Source: Rouxiella badensis (GTDB lineage Bacteria; Pseudomonadota; Gammaproteobacteria; Enterobacterales; Enterobacteriaceae). From it: a stretch of DNA of 64,000 nt. This document shows positions 35,160-43,250 of the stretch, piece by piece. The DNA lies in assembly GCA_026967495.1 (NCBI GenBank), contig CP114060.1, forward strand, positions 2,976,001-3,040,000. The letters are read 5' to 3'. The notes beneath the pieces were generated by a model, which was given only the letters and a program-made list of their open reading frames with translations, had not been told where the DNA came from and ran no database searches. The translations under genes were made by a program, and so were the position numbers. The stretch's first letter is position 1. Each line of letters opens with the position of its first letter.

Positions 35160-36155
35160 ATGAATAAAAAAATAGATACAAACCATCAAGGTCAGATTGG
35201 AGTTGCTTGGGTGCAATGGATTGTTGAAGGATTGTGGGGTGCTGGTTTGGAAGTACTCTCGGCACATAATGATGATGGTGTCGATGTTATCCTTCTCCTA
35301 AAAATCAGAAAGCACAAACAAACAGCCAATTCAACAGGGGATATTATTTTTGCACAAATTAAAACAGGTTATGTTTCTCAGGTGCCAAGTAAAGATTATA
35401 ATTTGAATTTAGGCAAGAAGCATATTGATTTGCATATGAGTCGTTGGCGTGCTTATCCGGGGCCAGTTATAATGATAAACGTTATTCCTCCGAGGATTAC
35501 CAAGGGGGAGCCCGTAGCGTACTGGACGAATTTACGTTCAGAAAAAAACAAACTTTCAGATGGTTCAATACACTTTGAAATTAAGGATAAGTTTGACGCT
35601 GCAGCTAAAGTTAATATATATAATTTATGTTGGCAGTGGGCAAGATTAAGGAGCCTGCCTCGTTTGTCAGCAAATATTCCCACATCACCTGTAATAGATG
35701 AAACAGCATTTTCAAAAATAAGCCCTTATGCAGAGAATCTGTATTTAATAGCAAAAGAGTATTATAAAAATCTTATGAAAGAATCTAAATCGCCTTTAAA
35801 CCCTTTTCAGGTTGTTTTTACCCGTAGAGGATGGGAGCACATAACTAGAAAAAGCCGACCTAGTGAGACAAAAATACAGTCCTTAATTTTACTACCTGTA
35901 GCTATGAGAATCTTGCTTAAAACAACTCAAAGTGAGTCAAAAAAGATAACCTTCACGGATGAAACAAGTGTTGGGCAAATAAGAAGACGGTGGTATGAAA
36001 GTCGAACATGTAACGTTACTTTCTATGCTCGAGATGCTGCTGTAGTTAGGGTAATTATTGAAAGGACACAATTATTCCATAAAGGCATATTGAAGCAAGA
36101 CGTTAGCGTATTTTATTCAGTGCATGAGGTTGCTCGTAGAAGATCATTTGTATGA
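35160..36155 (+). CDS. DUF4365-like PD-(D/E)XK nuclease candidate (putative defence gene)
   Basis: 331 residues. Residues 1-135 have the DUF4365 pattern: GQIGVAWVQWIVEGLWGAGLEV, DDGVDVILL, IIFAQIKTG, then VIMINVIPPR and AYWTNLRS. Asp in DDGVD and Gln/Lys in AQIKTG fit a PD-(D/E)XK nuclease core. Residues about 215-325 form a second domain (FTRRGWEHITRKSRPSETKIQSLILLP ... FYARDAAVVRVIIERTQLFHKGI) reminiscent of small Barnase/RelE-like phage nuclease families, but this is only a pattern match. AT-rich single gene between two boundary repeats, next to the retron. Probably anti-phage; untested. Confidence 0.6.
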   Translation: MNKKIDTNHQGQIGVAWVQWIVEGLWGAGLEVLSAHNDDGVDVILLLKIRKHKQTANSTGDIIFAQIKTGYVSQVPSKDYNLNLGKKHIDLHMSRWRAYPGPVIMINVIPPRITKGEPVAYWTNLRSEKNKLSDGSIHFEIKDKFDAAAKVNIYNLCWQWARLRSLPRLSANIPTSPVIDETAFSKISPYAENLYLIAKEYYKNLMKESKSPLNPFQVVFTRRGWEHITRKSRPSETKIQSLILLPVAMRILLKTTQSESKKITFTDETSVGQIRRRWYESRTCNVTFYARDAAVVRVIIERTQLFHKGILKQDVSVFYSVHEVARRRSFV

Positions 36156-36548
36156 GGCGAAGCGTCGTGTCTGACATCCAACATCGTACCGAAGTGCTTG
36201 TGCTCATTTGAGCACCGCTACCTTCTTGATTACGTCCAGTGACACTAGCCCCACCTCATACAGCGTCTTATTGTAAGATCATATACTGTAGCTGTCGACA
36301 GCTATCATCTTATATGGGGAATGGCCATGTTTGGATTAAACACTCTTTATGCTTTTTTAGCGACATCAAGGTGTAAACTGATGCCAAATATCAAGCAGGC
36401 AAATCGCCTAATTTTCATATAAAAGTGCTTAGGCTACTTCTGCTTTTGGCACGAAGCGGACCTTTGGAGGGTTCGTCAGGTCCGCTGTGAGCGAAGAGCG
36501 GAAGCCCGCATAGCGTAAACAGGCGTCCGATATTTTGAAGTGTGCAGA
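36156..36548. other. Non-coding gap with palindrome and boundary repeat
   Basis: No supported gene. Includes the perfect 16-bp palindrome TAGCTGTCGACAGCTA at 36289-36304, flanked by TAAGAT and ATCTTA, and a boundary repeat copy at 36435-36510. Confidence 0.6.
36435..36510. repeat. Dispersed module-boundary repeat, copy 3
   Basis: CTTCTGCTTTTGGCACGAAG then CGGACC, and GGTCCGCTGTGAGCGAAGAG then CGGA. Same two-part layout as 34821-34890. Lies between the DUF4365-like gene and the ars cluster. Confidence 0.6.
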
Positions 36549-36974
36549 TTACTTAACCCGCTTCCCCGTTTCGTCAATGACCTTCTCGCCATCCTCTTTG
36601 GTAAACGCTCCTTTCTGACCTTCCGGTAGAATATCCAACACTATTTCTGAAGGGCGGCAAAGACGAGTGCCAAGCGGCGTAACGACTACCGGCCGATTAA
36701 TCAGGATCGGATGTTGAAGCATGAAATCAATCAACTGCTCATCACTAAATTTCTCTTCATCAAGACCCAGGTTTTCATAAGGCTCAACATTCTTACGCAG
36801 TAATGCACGCACCGTAATTCCCATATCTGAAATAAGTTTAATCAGCTCATCACGGGTCGGTGGTGTATCGAGATAATAAATTATCGTCGGTTCGTTGCCG
36901 CTGTTACGGATCATCTCCAGCGTGTTGCGTGAAGTGCCGCAGGCAGGGTTGTGATAGATGGTAATGTTGGTCAT
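36549..36974 (-). CDS. arsC: Arsenate reductase, glutaredoxin-dependent
   Basis: 141 residues, the length of plasmid R773-type ArsC. The active-site Cys lies in ITIYHNPACGTSRNTLEMIRNSG (CGTSRNT loop); the substrate arginines fall in LLRKN and LINRPVVVTPLGTRLCRPSE. Reduces arsenate to arsenite in the cytoplasm for export by ArsB. Last gene of arsRBC, 12 bp after arsB. Confidence 0.95.
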   Translation of the reverse strand: MTNITIYHNPACGTSRNTLEMIRNSGNEPTIIYYLDTPPTRDELIKLISDMGITVRALLRKNVEPYENLGLDEEKFSDEQLIDFMLQHPILINRPVVVTPLGTRLCRPSEIVLDILPEGQKGAFTKEDGEKVIDETGKRVK

Positions 36975-36986
36975 ATCTGTATCTCA

Positions 36987-38288
36987 TTACAAAGTGATGG
37001 AGAGCCGCAACGCCAGCGCGGCCAGAGTGACAAACAGCACGGGCAGAGTCATGATAATGCCGGTGCGGAAGTAATATCCCCAGGTAATCGTTATATTTCT
37101 CTGGGCAAGCACATGCAGCCACAACAGGGTCGCCAGACTGCCTATTGGCGTGATTTTGGGGCCTAAATCGCAACCAATCACGTTGGCGTAAATCATCGCT
37201 TCCTTGATGACGCCGGACGCCGTGCTTCCGTCAATCGACAGTGCTCCAACAAGAACGGTTGGCATATTGTTCATGACTGATGACAGGAATGCAGTCAGGA
37301 AACCCGTGCCAAACGTTGCCGCCAGCAGTCCCTTATCCGCCAGCATATTCAGAACCCCGGAAAGATACTCCGTTAAGCCAGCATTGCGCAGGCCGTAGAC
37401 CACCAGGTACATACCCAGTGAGAACACAACGATCTGCCACGGCGCACCGCGCAGCACTTTTCCGGTATTAATGGCATGACCTTTTTTCGCAACGGCGAAC
37501 AGCACTGCTGCGCCGACGGCTGCAATAGCGCTGACGGGGATCCCCAGAGGCTCAAGCACAAAGAACCCGGCAAGCAACAGAACCAGAACAACCCAACCGG
37601 CTTTGAAGGTTGCGGGATCTTTAATCGCACTGGCAGGTGCTTTCAGTAGAGTGACGTTGTAGGTTGCAGGAATATCCCGGCGGAAAAACAAATGCAGCAT
37701 ACCCAGAGTGGCGGCGATGGCAGCAATATCAATGGGAAGCATGACGGATGCGTATTCCGTAAAGCCAAGCCGGAAGAAGTCAGCAGAGACGATGTTCACC
37801 AGGTTCGACACGATAAGCGGTAGGCTGGCGGTATCGGCAATAAACCCGGCGGCCATGACAAAGGCCAGCGTTGTCTGTTTGCTGAACCCCAGCGCGAGCA
37901 ACATGGCGATGACGATGGGGGTCAGGATAAGCGCAGCCCCATCGTTAGCAAACAGTGCCGCTACAGCTGCACCCAACAGGACAATCCAGGTAAACAATAG
38001 ACGACCACGTCCGTTGCCCCAACGGGAGACATGCAGCGCAGCCCATTCGAAAAAACCCGACTCATCGAGCAGCAGGCTGATGATAATTACCGCGATAAAG
38101 GTCGCGGTTGCGTTCCAGACGATATTCCAGACCACCGGAATATCACCCATATGGATAACACCAAATACCAAGGCCAGCGCAGCACCAATGCAGGCGCTCC
38201 AGCCAATACTGAGTCCCCCGGGTTGCCAGATAACCAGGATCAGTGTCAGTAAAAATATACTCCCTGCCAGTAACATTTCCGACTCCAT
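36987..38288 (-). CDS. arsB: Arsenite efflux permease
   Basis: 433 residues, about 12 membrane segments spread through the protein. Starts with LLAGSIFLLTLILVIWQPGGLSIGW and contains FANDGAALILTPIVIAMLL, typical of ArsB. Exports arsenite from the cytoplasm. Follows arsR with 33 bp between and precedes arsC. Confidence 0.95.
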   Translation of the reverse strand: MESEMLLAGSIFLLTLILVIWQPGGLSIGWSACIGAALALVFGVIHMGDIPVVWNIVWNATATFIAVIIISLLLDESGFFEWAALHVSRWGNGRGRLLFTWIVLLGAAVAALFANDGAALILTPIVIAMLLALGFSKQTTLAFVMAAGFIADTASLPLIVSNLVNIVSADFFRLGFTEYASVMLPIDIAAIAATLGMLHLFFRRDIPATYNVTLLKAPASAIKDPATFKAGWVVLVLLLAGFFVLEPLGIPVSAIAAVGAAVLFAVAKKGHAINTGKVLRGAPWQIVVFSLGMYLVVYGLRNAGLTEYLSGVLNMLADKGLLAATFGTGFLTAFLSSVMNNMPTVLVGALSIDGSTASGVIKEAMIYANVIGCDLGPKITPIGSLATLLWLHVLAQRNITITWGYYFRTGIIMTLPVLFVTLAALALRLSITL

Positions 38289-38321
38289 TACATATGATTA
38301 AAAGAATGTGTTCGATTCATC

Positions 38322-38643
38322 TCAGCAGGATGATGCCGCTGATTTATCCAGCCACTGACGAACGTCTTCCCGCAGGCAGTGCCAGGATATCTTGATGGTT
38401 TCTGCTGCCCATGCGGGCATATGTGGAGAAAGTCGGTAATGGACCCATTTCCCTTCCCGACGGTCCAGAACGAGTCTCAGCCTCCCGCAGAATTGCCATA
38501 TGCCGGGAAACTTTGGGCTGCGACTCGGAGGTGGCCCCGCAAAGGTCACACACGCACATCTCGCCTGATTCTCTGAGAAGCATCACGATAGCCAGACGGG
38601 TTTCGTCTGACAGAATTTTGAAAAGCTGAACAGGCTGTAGCAT
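38322..38643 (-). pseudogene. arsR: Arsenic-responsive repressor, frameshifted
   Basis: Winged-helix ArsR/SmtB repressor. LFKILSDETRLAIVMLLRESGEMCVCDLCGAT contains the metalloid-binding CVCDLC at helix 3; QPKVSRHMAILREAE is the recognition helix. The frame then breaks at GAGTCTC (38472-38478). GAGCTC restores EAELVLDRREGKWVHYRLSPHMPAW and about 106 residues. Start at the ATG at 38641-38643 after GGAAGAGAAA. The operator at 38665-38692 is shared with arsH. Confidence 0.9.
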
Positions 38644-38664
38644 TTTCTCTTCCGGTAAATTTAG

Positions 38665-38692
38665 AATACACATATGATAAAACATATGTATT
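38665..38692. promoter_or_regulatory. Probable ArsR operator between arsR and arsH
   Basis: AATACACATATG (38665-38676) and ACATATGTATT (38682-38692) form an imperfect inverted repeat in the 85-bp divergent region. AT-rich dyads like this are typical ArsR sites and here could control both directions. Confidence 0.6.
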
Positions 38693-38728
38693 GGTTTGAA
38701 CATTATCGATTTTAGAGAGGAAGAAAAA

Positions 38729-39427
38729 ATGGATCAGTTTCCAGCCCTGAATGCTGAGTGTTTCGACAGGCAGATCGCTGAGCGGCTTCAGCATCCGACA
38801 CTACCACGTATCCTGATTCTGTATGGGTCAGTACGTGAACGTTCATACAGCCGTTTTGCTGCCGAGGAAGCGGGTCGATTGCTCATTGCTATGGGTGCTG
38901 AGGTCAAAACGTTTAACCCGTCCGGCTTGCCTCTGCCTGATGATGCACCAGAAACTCACCCTAAAGTGACGGAGCTGCGCGAACTGGTGAGATGGTGTGA
39001 TGGCATGGTTTGGAGTTCCCCGGAGCGTCACGGGGCGATGAGCGCAATAATGAAGGCGCAAATTGACTGGATCCCTTTGTCAGAGGGCGCTGTTCGTCCT
39101 TCCCAGGGAAAAACGCTGGCGGTCATGCAGGTATGTGGCGGTTCTCAGTCCTTCAATGCCGTCAATCAGATGCGTATTCTGGGACGCTGGATGCGCATGT
39201 TCACCATCCCGAATCAGTCCTCCGTGGCGAATGCCTGGCAGGAATTTGATGAAAACGGGCGAATGAAACCATCATCCTGGTATGACCGCATCGTGGATGT
39301 GGCAGAAGAGCTGTTCAAAATCACGCTGCTGCTGAAAGGTCATACGGAGTACCTTGCCGATCGTTACAGCGAACGCAAGGAAAGCCATCAGGAACTGTCA
39401 GCCCGCGTCAATCAGGAGAAAATATAG
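38729..39427 (+). CDS. arsH: ArsH, NADPH-dependent FMN reductase for organoarsenicals
   Basis: 232 residues from the ATG at 38729, after GAGAGGAAGAAAAA. The flavodoxin-like FMN-binding motif is YGSVRERSYSRFAAEEAGR; PERHGAMSAIMKAQIDWIP and CGGSQSFNAVNQMRILGRWMRM are ArsH signatures. ArsH oxidises trivalent organoarsenicals. Divergent to arsRBC, an arrangement known as arsHRBC in Yersinia and on plasmids. Confidence 0.93.
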   Translation: MDQFPALNAECFDRQIAERLQHPTLPRILILYGSVRERSYSRFAAEEAGRLLIAMGAEVKTFNPSGLPLPDDAPETHPKVTELRELVRWCDGMVWSSPERHGAMSAIMKAQIDWIPLSEGAVRPSQGKTLAVMQVCGGSQSFNAVNQMRILGRWMRMFTIPNQSSVANAWQEFDENGRMKPSSWYDRIVDVAEELFKITLLLKGHTEYLADRYSERKESHQELSARVNQEKI

Positions 39428-39467
39428 AGTTCCTTGTATCGTGAACCCATCCTGAGTGAACTCAACA

Positions 39468-39495
39468 ACGTCCGCTCCTGGCATTTAGCTGACTT
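39468..39495. repeat. Dispersed module-boundary repeat, copy 4 (trace)
   Basis: AACGTCCGCTCCTGGCATTTAG followed by CTGAC is similar to TGTCCGCTTCTGGCACGGAG of copy 2. Lies just after arsH, so the ars cluster is also bracketed. Confidence 0.4.
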
Positions 39496-39609
39496 ATCTA
39501 TGAGAAGAGCGAGGGGATGGAAACGATCGCCTGGGGTGGGGGAGACACATCATCAAATGATGTGTGCACTGAGGAGTTTGATGATTACCCGTTCATGTAA
39601 GCAAAAAAA

Positions 39610-39629
39610 AGCCCGTATGGACACGGGCT
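39610..39629 (-). terminator. Hairpin terminator (minus strand)
   Basis: AGCCCGT pairs with ACGGGCT around a 6-nt loop; read on the minus strand it is followed by eight T residues. Confidence 0.55.
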
Positions 39630-39934
39630 AATGACTATCAAGTTCTCAGGGGACAAGATTCTCTGTTGTTCCACAGATAACTTAATTGTAGTTAGTTAAG
39701 AATATTTAAATGTGGAGCAATATGCATAGAGAGCAAAAGGTGTGGTTTGTAGCCTAATAAATGATTAGGCAGCATGTATGGCTGTTTTGGTAGTTTAGGC
39801 GTTGTAATTCACAGGTGTGATGGTACTACCGGTCACTACCTCTACGGCGTAAAAAAGACAATTTAAGTTAACTTCCCCAAAAGTTGTGCGACCGCAATTT
39901 CCGATAGCCCGATACAACATCGACTTCACGTTAC

Positions 39935-39951
39935 GGGGCATATTCGGGGCA
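39935..39951. repeat. attR-like direct repeat
   Basis: GGGGCATATTCGGGGCA, identical to 23735-23751. Right boundary of the integrated element; T3SS DNA resumes 168 bp further on. Confidence 0.75.
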
Positions 39952-39955
39952 AAAA

Positions 39956-40007
39956 TTACCGCAAACCGATGCTACTACCCTCTAAGTAGCATGTCTGTTT
40001 GCGGTAA
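39956..40007. repeat. Large stem-loop just outside attR
   Basis: TTACCGCAAAC (39956-39966) pairs perfectly with GTTTGCGGTAA (39997-40007). An inner pair GCTACT (39971-39976) and AGTAGC (39985-39990) makes a nested hairpin. It starts 5 bp beyond the repeat, so it belongs to the host side or marks the recombination site. Confidence 0.6.
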
Positions 40008-40118
40008 TGCTCTGTTGCTAACCGTGATTCCTACTTACTTCCATCTAATTCAACATCTTACCCCTCTCTCTTTTGATTAAGGCTCAGCCTTCGTCACAAC
40101 TCTGAGACCGGAGCAAGC

Positions 40119-41343
40119 ATGGAGTTTTTTTATAAAGTTAAATGGTTGAACGGTCCTTTGGCGGGGCGAGAGTTAGACCTCCCCGCCGGAGAAACGCGTC
40201 TCAGCGGTGAAGATCCCGACGTTGCCTTGCCGCTGGAAGAGGGCGTTAGCACCGTGCTCACCGTAAGCGAAGAGGGCGTGATGCTCGCGCCGCCGGTGCC
40301 TGTCTGGGTCGGTGGGCTACCCTGGGACTGTTCGCAAATGCTGCCGCTGGGGCAGGTTATCGATTTGGCAGGCCAGATGTTGCTGCTCGGTGAACCTGAG
40401 AGCGAACTCCCTGCGCCGTCTCTGCCGGTGCGTCAGGTCGCTAAAAGCGAGAGCAAAAAGATGCTTTCCTGGCCTGTAGGTGCCGCATTGGGGCTGTTGC
40501 TCACCGCCGGGGCGGTGATTGGCGCCGGGTTTATGCATCATTCTGTGCAACCTCCACCGCCGTTTGACCCCGGTCACTGGTTAAAGCAGACCCTCAATGA
40601 CCCAAAGTTTACCGGGCTTAAGGCGGATATCGATTCCCATGGCACCGTCAGGCTTAGCGGTCTGGTGGCCTCGTCGCAAAGCCTGAAGGATTTACATCAC
40701 CAGTTACGGCAGCACGGACTTAACTTCCACGATGAGAGCATGGGGGCGATACGCTGCGCCAGCGGGTGCGCCAATTGCTTATCCTCAATGGATATCTGGG
40801 CGCAGAGGTCACCAGCGGTAAAACGCCTGACAGCGTGGAGATCCATGGCTCAATCAAGTCCGATGCGGCATGGCAACGAACCACCATGCGACTGCATGAG
40901 ATAACGCTGCTGAAGAAGTGGGTGGTGGTCAATGACCAGGCGGAGCTGTTTCAGCTGCTGGTGGATGAGCTGCACAAAAACGAGGTGATGGAAGGGCTGA
41001 GTATTGCCGTTGTCGGTAAGGAGTTTATGGTCAGCGGTGAAAAAGACGCCAAAAGCATCGCTAAAATAACGCAGATTATCGAGGCGTTTAATCGTCGCGA
41101 TCGCCTCAGCCTTAAAGCGCATTATCAAAATATTCCGACCGCGATGCAGGCAGAACATATTCTTCCTTCGGCGCTTATTAGCGTGGGGGAAACAAAAAAT
41201 CCGTGTATCTGCAGCTGGCCAACGGCATGCGGCTACAGCAAGGGGCAGTGTTGCCCAGCGGCTTTAAAATTTACTCGATAACTCACCGCACCGTGACCTT
41301 TATGCGCGGGCAGCAGGTGATATCTGTGCCGCTTAACTTTTAA
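40119..41343 (+). pseudogene. sctD: T3SS inner-membrane ring protein SctD (SsaD-like), frameshifted
   Basis: Repaired length about 408 residues (SsaD 403). A cytoplasmic FHA-like N-terminus (FYKVKWLNGPLAGRELDLPAGETRLSG) precedes one membrane helix at about 128-148 (WPVGAALGLLLTAGAVIGAGF). Periplasmic ring-building domains follow (DIDSHGTVRLSGLVAS; LSIAVVGKEFMVSGEKD), ending RTVTFMRGQQVISVPLNF. Breaks: G5 at 40742-40746 and G5 at 41185-41189, one G short in each. In SPI-2 it directly follows sctC; here the prophage element lies between. Confidence 0.87.
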
Positions 41344-41357
41344 TTTCAGGAGGCTTG

Positions 41358-41579
41358 ATGGCCAGATTAACCGAGTTGGAAAAAGTGCTACGCCGCGACG
41401 ATCGCGGGATTATTCGCGATACCCTGCTCGCGCAGCTGCGCGGCGGCGAGACGCAGATCAAACAGCATTTAGCCGGCTGTCGCAGCGAGAAAAGCCAGCA
41501 GGACACCAAGCTGGTGCTCCAGGCCTGCCATGACACCGCTGAGGTCATTGCCACCCTGTGGGGTCGTTATCATTCCTAG
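41358..41579 (+). CDS. ssaE: SsaE-like small T3SS chaperone
   Basis: 73 residues from the ATG at 41358, with AGGAGG upstream. By eye MARLTELEKVLRRDDRG aligns with TTLTRLEDLLLHSREEA of SsaE and the ends agree (VIATLWGRYHS against IINIIYYRYHNS). SsaE (80 residues) is a chaperone-like cytoplasmic protein needed for translocator secretion. Follows sctD as in SPI-2. Confidence 0.78.
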   Translation: MARLTELEKVLRRDDRGIIRDTLLAQLRGGETQIKQHLAGCRSEKSQQDTKLVLQACHDTAEVIATLWGRYHS

Positions 41580-41753
41580 GCCGTAGTTCCAGATGTTGAT
41601 TTCCGATAATTAATGCATATTTTCGACAGTCCCCCTCCCCGAAACAGATTATTCTCTGGCCTACAAGGATGTAAGGTCCAAAAAATAGAGCATCAAAATC
41701 CCTTTGCGCCTTTTGCTGTGCATGACTTTTTATGTTTATGGATGAATTAAATA

Positions 41754-42788
41754 ATGTCCGCAATTAACAATTTGACTTCCCAGGCTTTAAGTCCAATCCA
41801 CCCTTCACATTTATCTGCGACAAGCAATACAGATAAATCTGGCCATAACAATATTGACAAGCTTATTAACAAGACGCTGGATGAGGTCAAAACCGCTGTC
41901 GAGAACGGAAATCTTTCTAATATTAAGCTGATGGATATGCCCGATGCGTTAATACGACGGGCAGATCAGAACGACGATCACTATCTAAAGACTATCAAAA
42001 ACTTTATGGATGCTCACAACATATCCTCGATGAGTTTTGTCCATACTGATGAGCAAGGAAAGATAGATTCCGTGCGAACGCTTGAGTTTGAAGAAAAAGA
42101 TCAGGTTTTTGTTCAGCATAAGTATGAGGCTCAACCTCATAGCACCGAGGTTGACTACAGTCTGAACTATCTTGAAAAAGCGGATGAGATTGAGGAGTTT
42201 TGCACTGCTCTACAGCAGCGGGTGCCTAAAATGGTGACGCCGGAAAACTATGAAACGCATTCGCAGCATCGTACGCATGAAACAGCGCCTGCTCATGTCA
42301 GCGTTGATACAAATCAGGGCAAGAAAAAAGCCCCGGTATCAGGCGACAAAATGAGCGCTAGCATCCCGTTATCCCAGTCCACGGCTCCTAAAGCAGCCAA
42401 AGGCACTCAGCCTCGGAAAAAGGATAACGTCGAAAATCTTAACAATAAGATTAATAACAAAATCAATGAAATAAAAACTATAGTGGCCCCGGCTGTCGCG
42501 GCGGGCCAGAAGCTTGAGACGATAGTTGAAATCGCTGGCAATCTCAGAAAAATCAAAATAAAACAGAGAGCCGCATCGATTATGGAAAAAAGGCTAACAA
42601 CAGACATCAACATCCTCAAGCGAGCCAAAACGTCGCCTAGCTCTGAGGAAGAAAAGTCCGAACTGGCAAAACTAAAGGGACAGAAGGGTCGCGTGCAAGC
42701 ACTCCTTGGTTCTCTCAAATCAAAGGAATTAACGTTGAGGGCAGATCTTAACGCGTTATCCGAACCCGCCTCTAATAAACATAAATAA
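41754..42788 (+). CDS. Candidate T3SS effector or secreted protein, unknown
   Basis: 344 residues, no signal peptide or membrane segment. The first 35 residues are rich in Ser, Asn, Thr, Pro and His (MSAINNLTSQALSPIHPSHLS), the profile of T3SS export signals. Residues 40-150 look folded and mixed; about 150-225 are low-complexity, polar and likely disordered; about 225-335 are helical and Lys/Glu/Leu-rich with ENLNNKINNKINEIKTI and RLTTDINILKRAK coiled coils. No chaperone gene is adjacent. It replaces the sse genes that follow ssaE in SPI-2. A weak hairpin with T7 follows at about 42803-42839. Confidence 0.55.
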   Translation: MSAINNLTSQALSPIHPSHLSATSNTDKSGHNNIDKLINKTLDEVKTAVENGNLSNIKLMDMPDALIRRADQNDDHYLKTIKNFMDAHNISSMSFVHTDEQGKIDSVRTLEFEEKDQVFVQHKYEAQPHSTEVDYSLNYLEKADEIEEFCTALQQRVPKMVTPENYETHSQHRTHETAPAHVSVDTNQGKKKAPVSGDKMSASIPLSQSTAPKAAKGTQPRKKDNVENLNNKINNKINEIKTIVAPAVAAGQKLETIVEIAGNLRKIKIKQRAASIMEKRLTTDINILKRAKTSPSSEEEKSELAKLKGQKGRVQALLGSLKSKELTLRADLNALSEPASNKHK

Positions 42789-42954
42789 CAGTAACATCCG
42801 CCTAAAGTGAAAGTGCTAAAGCCGCGGCAGGCGTTTTTTTATCTCAAGTGACGAAATTTTGTGACTGACATCTAGATAGTTGGCTAACATTACTATTGGA
42901 TAAGACTTATCCGATTGGGAACACAGGTATTGCCATTTTTAACAGGAAGATAAA

Positions 42955-43176
42955 ATGACTACAGCCGCTGAATTCGAACAGTCCTGCCGCGATAAGATGA
43001 ATATTTTGATTATCTCGGAAATCCTTGCCCGCCTGGGTGGCGTTGACGCTGGCAAAGTGCTCCGCAACGTATCCAAAAAGATAAATACCGAAGAAAATGA
43101 TGAAGTGAAGCAACGTTTATTAGCTTATGTCGATGAACTGAAGGCCACCTATATGCAAGACCCGTCGGCCGGTTAA
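42955..43176 (+). CDS. Small helical protein at the island edge, unknown
   Basis: 73 residues with a good ribosome site (AGGAAGATAAA). Mostly helical and acidic (MNILIISEILARLGGVDAGKVLRNVSKKINTEE). Size and helix content fit several small T3SS proteins (needle, rod, chaperones), but the needle signature is not present and I cannot assign it. Upstream lies a GGATAAG/TTATCC dyad (about 42898-42912). Followed by a clear terminator, probably the end of the T3SS island. Confidence 0.5.
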   Translation: MTTAAEFEQSCRDKMNILIISEILARLGGVDAGKVLRNVSKKINTEENDEVKQRLLAYVDELKATYMQDPSAG

Positions 43177-43228
43177 CTCCTGGATGAAGCGGGCTAATAC
43201 CTAAACACAGCGCACAACTTTATATAAG

Positions 43229-43250
43229 CCCGCAGATTTGCGGGTTTTTT
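43229..43250 (+). terminator. Rho-independent terminator
   Basis: CCCGCA-GATT-TGCGGG followed by six T. Ends the small gene at 42955-43176 and the T3SS side. Confidence 0.85.

Larger units (their letters stand above)
39428..39934. other. Non-coding right end of the element
   Basis: No supported gene. Contains a boundary-repeat trace (39468-39495) and a small hairpin AGCCCGT-ATGGAC-ACGGGCT at 39610-39629 preceded by an A run, which would act as a terminator on the minus strand. The remainder is AT-rich. Confidence 0.55.
23735..39951. mobile_element. Prophage-derived integrated element inside the T3SS operon
   Basis: Bounded by 17-bp perfect direct repeats that fit attL and attR. The left end has int, xis and small early genes of lambdoid type. 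The middle has an IS3-family element with tail-fibre genes directly on its right. The right part is cargo: retron, DUF4365-like gene, ars genes. No head, portal, terminase, lysis or replication genes are present, so it cannot make particles by itself. It separates sctC from sctD, adjacent genes in SPI-2. Excision might still be possible because int and xis look intact. Confidence 0.8.

Noticed and set aside
39886..40080. 64-codon ORF across attR
   Set aside because: It reads through the direct repeat and the stem-loop and has no coding character.
42955..43176. Needle protein SctF
   Set aside because: Size is right, but the typical needle N-terminal pattern and C-terminal hydrophobic end are absent (it ends MQDPSAG), so it was left unassigned.
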